A stretch of DNA of 64,000 bases from Pseudomonas viridiflava (GTDB lineage: Bacteria > Pseudomonadota > Gammaproteobacteria > Pseudomonadales > Pseudomonadaceae), in the NCBI RefSeq assembly GCF_900580865.1, contig NZ_UTBZ01000164.1, positions 186,001 to 250,000 on the forward strand, written 5' to 3'. Position 1 is the first letter of the stretch, and the number at the start of each line of letters is the position of its first letter. Below, one piece after another: positions 61,454 through 64,000 of the stretch. A program made the position numbers and the translations under genes. A model generated the notes under the pieces. That model was not told the origin of the DNA, did no database searches, and saw only the letters and a program-made list of their open reading frames with translations.

Positions 61454-62599
61454 ATGGCAACTTACTGGATCTGGCAGCAGCCCGATTGGCCCGACTTCAA
61501 CTGGCAGGCAGAACGCCTGGCACCGTTGTTGCGCGAGTGTGTACAGGCCCAAGGTCAGTTGATGGGGATGGCCGGTTCAGTAGGTGACTCTTTGGGGGCT
61601 CAGACCGAACTGGACGCCCTTTTGCAGAATATCGTGACGTCTTCGGCCATCGAAGGAGAGCAACTGAATGTCGGCTCCGTGCGGTCATCGTTGGCGCGAC
61701 GTTTGGGCCTGGAGTTGATCGACGGCGATAAAGTCAGCCAACGCAGTGAAGGTCTGGCGCAGATCATGCTTGATGCCACCCGTCGATTTGCCGAACCGTT
61801 GACGCTGGAACGCCTTCTGGAATGGCACCAATGGCTGTTTCCCGATCAAGAGGCTGACCTTACTGCACGCCGCATGCATGTGGGTGCACTACGCGGTGAC
61901 GAGCCTATGCAGGTGGTATCGGGTCGCATTGATCGTCCAACGGTTCATTTCGAGGCGCCACCTCGCCAAGGTCTTGAGCAGCAGCTCAACCAATTTCTCC
62001 AATGGTTCGAGGCCAGCCAGCATCAGACAGCACTGGACCCGATGCTTCGTGCGGGCATCGCCCATTTCTGGTTCGTCACCTTGCATCCGTTCGACGATGG
62101 CAACGGCCGTCTGACCCGCACCATCACTGATCTGGCACTGGCACAGGGCGAAGCGCAAGCCATCCGTTTCTACGCCATGTCGGCGAGCATTCTGGATGAT
62201 CGGTCCGGCTACTATCGGATTCTGGAATCGAGTCAAAAAGCCACACTGGACATCACTGAATGGCTCACATGGTTCCTGCAAACCCTGCTACGCAGTCTGC
62301 AACAAGCCATCACCCGCATTGAAAGCGTGCTGGGCAAGACGCGTTTCTGGCAGGCACACCGCGAGTCCGAACTTTCGGCGGAGCAGGTCAAAGTGCTCAA
62401 TCGTCTGCTCGACGGCGGCGAGCGGGGCTTTGAGCACGGCATCAGTGCCGGGCAATATCAAGCGGTGGCGAAAGTGTCGAAGGCCACAGCAACCCGACAC
62501 CTTGCGGATTTGCTGGAGAAAGGTTGCCTTCAACGCTTGCCGGGAGGAGGTCGTAGCACCCGCTATCAGATCAACTATCCCGACAGAGCTACACATTAA
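61454..62599 (+). CDS. Fic family protein (AMPylase) with C-terminal winged helix
   Basis: 381-residue Fic enzyme expected to transfer AMP to a hydroxyl of a target protein. N-terminal DUF4172 (YWIWQQPDWPDFNW), an inhibitory helix motif SSAIEGE at about residues 74-80 (class II), the Fic loop HPFDDGNGRLTR, and a C-terminal winged helix (AVAKVSKATATRHLADLLEKG). The DNA-binding end suggests autoregulation through the repeats upstream. A frame from ATG 61403 lies within these repeats and is disfavoured; AGGCAGG precedes ATG 61454. Confidence 0.92.
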   Translation: MATYWIWQQPDWPDFNWQAERLAPLLRECVQAQGQLMGMAGSVGDSLGAQTELDALLQNIVTSSAIEGEQLNVGSVRSSLARRLGLELIDGDKVSQRSEGLAQIMLDATRRFAEPLTLERLLEWHQWLFPDQEADLTARRMHVGALRGDEPMQVVSGRIDRPTVHFEAPPRQGLEQQLNQFLQWFEASQHQTALDPMLRAGIAHFWFVTLHPFDDGNGRLTRTITDLALAQGEAQAIRFYAMSASILDDRSGYYRILESSQKATLDITEWLTWFLQTLLRSLQQAITRIESVLGKTRFWQAHRESELSAEQVKVLNRLLDGGERGFEHGISAGQYQAVAKVSKATATRHLADLLEKGCLQRLPGGGRSTRYQINYPDRATH

Positions 62600-62711
62600 T
62601 CTCACCCAGCACAGAGCCATTTCTGTCCTTGGGAGCCGGCCCGCTCATTTGCCCATAACCCCCCTATCTGCTAGTGTCGCGCCGGTTTAACGTCAACCGG
62701 AAATCGCCGCC

Positions 62712-62954
62712 ATGGCCCGCAAAAAAGCTGCACTGGATTTCGAACAGTCCCTCGCCGACCTGCAAACACTGGTCGAGCGTCTGGAGAACGGTGAATTGTC
62801 GCTGGAAGACTCGCTGACCGCTTTCGAGCAGGGCATCGGCCTGACCCGTGACTGCCAGGCAGCGCTGGCGCAAGCCGAGCAGAAGGTGCAAGTGCTGCTG
62901 GAGCGCGATGGCGAACTCGCCGAGGAACCCTTCGACGCGGAACAGCCAGAATGA
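62712..62954 (+). CDS. xseB: Exodeoxyribonuclease VII small subunit
   Basis: 80-residue partner of XseA in exonuclease VII, which degrades single-stranded DNA. FEQSLADLQTLVERLENGELSLEDSL is the family core. Its stop overlaps the ispA start (ATGA), the classic xseB-ispA-dxs arrangement. Confidence 0.97.
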   Translation: MARKKAALDFEQSLADLQTLVERLENGELSLEDSLTAFEQGIGLTRDCQAALAQAEQKVQVLLERDGELAEEPFDAEQPE

Positions 62955-63838
62955 TTGCGGCGTATACGGCGAGCAGTCAGACCCGGGTTAACGCAGCGCT
63001 GGAAACCCTGTTCAACGCGCCGTTGCCGGAGTTGGCGCGGCTTTACGAAGCCATGCGCTACAGCGTGATGAACGGCGGTAAACGCGTGCGTCCGCTGCTG
63101 GCCTACGCGGCGTGCGAAGCGCTCGGCGGCAAAGCTGAGCAAGCCAACGGCGCGGCCTGCGCGGTTGAGCTGATCCACGCCTACTCGCTGGTTCACGATG
63201 ATTTGCCGGCGATGGACGACGACGATCTGCGTCGCGGCCAGCCGACCACTCACAAGAAATTCGATGAAGCCTGCGCGATTCTCGCCGGTGACGGTTTGCA
63301 AAGTCTGGCCTTCAGCGCCCTGCTCGACCCGCGCCTGAGCGATTGCAGCAGTGACATCCGCCTGCAAATGGTCACCGCGCTGGCTAATGCCGCAGGCCCG
63401 GCAGGCATGGTCGGCGGTCAAGCCATCGACCTCGGTTCGGTCGGCCTCAAACTTGATCAGAAAGCCCTCGAACAGATGCACCGGCACAAGACCGGCGCAC
63501 TGATCGAAGTCAGCGTCAAACTCGGTGCTCTGGCCAGCGGCCGTGCCGAGCAGGATGAACTCCGTGCCCTGCAGACTTATGCACAGGCCATCGGCCTGGC
63601 CTTTCAGGTGCAGGACGACATCCTCGACGTCGAAAGCGATACCGAAACCCTCGGTAAACGCCAGGGCGCCGACATCGCCCGCGACAAGCCGACCTACCCG
63701 GCGCTGCTCGGTCTCGACGCGGCCAAGGCTTACGCGCTGGAACTGCGCGATCAGGCCCTGCACGCCCTGCGACCGTTTGACGCGGCAGCCGAGCCGTTGC
63801 GCGAGCTGGCCCGGTATATCGTCGAGCGGCGCAACTGA
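62951..63838 (+). CDS. ispA: Farnesyl diphosphate synthase
   Basis: 295-residue prenyltransferase that extends DMAPP/GPP with IPP to farnesyl diphosphate for ubiquinone and undecaprenyl lipids. The first aspartate motif is HDDLPAMDDDDLRRGQPT and the second is QDDILDVESD. It is followed by dxs, the first enzyme of the MEP pathway that makes its substrates. Confidence 0.96.
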   Translation: MIAAYTASSQTRVNAALETLFNAPLPELARLYEAMRYSVMNGGKRVRPLLAYAACEALGGKAEQANGAACAVELIHAYSLVHDDLPAMDDDDLRRGQPTTHKKFDEACAILAGDGLQSLAFSALLDPRLSDCSSDIRLQMVTALANAAGPAGMVGGQAIDLGSVGLKLDQKALEQMHRHKTGALIEVSVKLGALASGRAEQDELRALQTYAQAIGLAFQVQDDILDVESDTETLGKRQGADIARDKPTYPALLGLDAAKAYALELRDQALHALRPFDAAAEPLRELARYIVERRN

Positions 63839-63929
63839 CGGCGTATCCGCCAAAAAAGACCAACGCGTGGGCAGGGGGCGATGCATCAGGTAAACTGCCG
63901 CATCTTTTATACCTATAACGATTCGCCTG

Positions 63930-64000
63930 ATGCCCACGACGTTTCATGAGATTCCCCGCAAGCGCCCGACCACGCCCCTGCTCGACCGCGCGAATACGCC
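63930..64000 (+). CDS. dxs: 1-deoxy-D-xylulose-5-phosphate synthase, N-terminus only
   Basis: The frame from ATG 63930 reads MPTTFHEIPRKRPTTPLLDR and runs off the window. This matches the start of pseudomonad Dxs (MPTTFxEIPRxRPxTPLLDR), and the position after ispA fits. Only 23 codons are present. Confidence 0.88.
   Translation, partial: MPTTFHEIPRKRPTTPLLDRANT

Noticed and set aside
1..64000. CRISPR arrays, tRNA or rRNA genes, insertion-sequence transposases
   Set aside because: No regularly spaced direct repeats, no cloverleaf sequence and no transposase motifs were found by eye.

Overview
The window is a stretch of Pseudomonas chromosome, most likely from the P. fluorescens group. It is GC-rich and gene-dense. 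Its core gene order is the one I remember from P. aeruginosa PAO1: leuS-lptE-holA, sltB3, lipBA, dacA-rlpA-mltB-rodA-mrdA-rlmH-rsfS-nadD-proA, then ubiX-mpl, the ethanolamine genes, ppa and xseB-ispA-dxs. The intergenic repeat built on TGTGGGAGCGAGCCTGCTCGC is typical of fluorescent pseudomonads. leuS is cut by the left edge and dxs by the right edge.

Layout: (1) 1-19889 is housekeeping: leucyl-tRNA synthetase, LPS assembly, replication clamp loader, ribosome rescue (arfA), cell-wall turnover, lipoate synthesis, the elongasome operon read leftward, NAD and proline synthesis, a DNA glycosylase and a DedA/PAP2 fusion. (2) 19890-30946 is an accessory block, AT-richer at its left edge. It holds three paralogous proteins with a cholera-toxin-like ADP-ribosyltransferase fold, a 1158-residue protein with hydrophobic pore-like segments and RTX-type repeats, and two small unknown genes on the other strand. 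(3) 30947-38140 holds a LON-domain protein, an LrgAB pair, a MaoC hydratase, a MORN-repeat/C13 peptidase lipoprotein, an NAD(P)-binding protein, ubiX and mpl. (4) 38407-46663 is ethanolamine catabolism: the sigma-54 activator eatR, aldehyde dehydrogenase, permease, eutBC and an acetyltransferase. (5) 46894-50939 holds DedA, MtfA-type peptidase, ppa, an orphan S24-type repressor and a relBE-type pair. (6) 50994-61175 is the six-gene alpha-2-macroglobulin (mag/yfa) operon read leftward. (7) 61454-64000 holds a Fic protein with a striking quadruple operator-like repeat, then xseB-ispA-dxs.

How genes work together: the leftward cell-wall block puts the peptidoglycan synthase pair RodA-PBP2 beside hydrolases that trim the same wall. 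The ethanolamine genes make acetaldehyde (EutBC) and oxidise it (aldehyde dehydrogenase) under a recognisable -24/-12 promoter with two upstream dyads. The mag genes appear to form one translationally coupled operon for a periplasmic macroglobulin complex.

The best candidate for an undescribed system is the toxin-like block 20242-29909. It combines three ADP-ribosyltransferase-like effectors (two of them a tandem duplication, two with nuclear-localisation-like motifs) with one pore/RTX-type protein. Its active-site motifs deviate from the canonical ones, so activity is not assured. No sequence search could be run; family calls come from motif reading.
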